A stretch of DNA of 46,719 nucleotides from Chloracidobacterium sp. CP2_5A (GTDB lineage: Bacteria; Acidobacteriota; Blastocatellia; Chloracidobacteriales; Chloracidobacteriaceae). Shown piece after piece: positions 46,657-46,719 of the stretch (position 1 is its first letter; the number at the start of each line of letters is the position of its first letter). Position numbers and translations under genes: made by a program. The notes under the pieces are model-generated. The model did not search any database. It saw nothing but the letters and a program-made list of their open reading frames with translations, and had not been told where the DNA came from. The stretch is taken from contig NKPT01000025.1 of NCBI GenBank assembly GCA_002254845.1, forward strand, positions 1 through 46,719, written 5' to 3'.

Positions 46657-46719
46657 TTATTTTCTGAACGCCGCTATCTTGCCGATTTCCTCAGCGGTTG
46701 TCACGAGTTGATTGAGCGG
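46657..46719 (-). CDS. Possible 3' end of a gene entering from the right edge
   Basis: A minus-strand frame is open from the window edge for 20 codons (PLNQLVTTAEEIGKIAAFRK) and stops at 46657, 23 nt upstream of the TonB receptor start. The helix-like composition and the position suggest the C-terminus of an upstream gene, but 20 codons cannot prove it. Confidence 0.35.
   Translation of the reverse strand, partial: PLNQLVTTAEEIGKIAAFRK

Noticed and set aside
1..46719. tRNA and rRNA genes
   Set aside because: No T-arm consensus with a matching cloverleaf and no conserved rRNA segments were seen while reading both strands. A tRNAscan run would settle it.

Overview
The window reads as chromosomal DNA of a GC-rich, Gram-negative, phototrophic Acidobacteriota, most likely a Chloracidobacterium relative. 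The main clues are a bchX gene (bacteriochlorophyll a synthesis), an exported VWFA-related protein of the acidobacterial type, a 1218-residue Oar-like TonB-dependent receptor with an N-terminal carboxypeptidase-regulatory-like domain, and a zinc-ribbon Ser/Thr kinase. The taxonomic call is inference from gene content. I found no rRNA, tRNA, CRISPR array, transposase or prophage.

Layout. 1-91: 21-bp tandem repeat. 192-2342 (+): His-rich membrane protein with C-terminal TPRs. 6737-2426 (-): one run of NfeD, flotillin, DUF7003-like, PgpA and a voltage-gated-type K+ channel, with 8-, 4- and 10-nt overlaps between the first four. 7125-6928 (-): remnant of an arsenate reductase/low-MW phosphatase gene. 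Then RuvX (-), and DksA-like plus YggS (+). 12873-8825 (-): BMP-type nucleoside-binding protein, ThiO, purine nucleoside phosphorylase and an orphan DNA methyltransferase. 16025-13302 (-): the N-terminal part of DNA polymerase III alpha, ending in the N-half of a split intein. 17304-16420 (-): bchX, divergent from an alpha/beta hydrolase resembling chlorophyll dephytylases (+). 18548-21392 (+): membrane protein, secreted M20 amidohydrolase, exported protein. 24056-21568 (-): OmpA-like lipoprotein, then an RTX-repeat/M91 metallopeptidase. 28823-24233 (-): small protein, Nudix hydrolase, GT2, DgkA, GT9, HIT protein, Ser/Thr kinase. 33378-28976 (-): S9 peptidase, TrmFO, VWFA protein. 34277-33676 (-): frameshifted zinc-ribbon membrane protein. 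36460-34354 (-): lipase-like hydrolase and an exported Ig-like protein. 40358-36781 (-): HemD, small protein, HolA, CutA, DUF4388 protein. 40441-42859 (+): threonine dehydratase, coiled-coil protein, small protein. 46633-42977 (-): TonB-dependent receptor, with a probable partial gene upstream at the window edge.

The most striking element is dnaE. The reading frame stops 142 codons after an intein Cys1 placed directly behind the conserved AFNK of the polymerase. Intein blocks A and B are visible, but no C-terminal intein blocks and no C-extein follow in any frame of the downstream intergenic DNA. Since replication needs the full subunit, the sequence points to a naturally split DnaE rebuilt by protein trans-splicing, with the partner gene outside this window. 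Other leads are the bchX/hydrolase pair, a DksA-like protein lacking three of four zinc cysteines behind a hairpin leader, an RTX-M91 fusion, and two decayed or frameshifted genes.

All functional calls come from reading the sequence and from memory of protein families; no database search was run.
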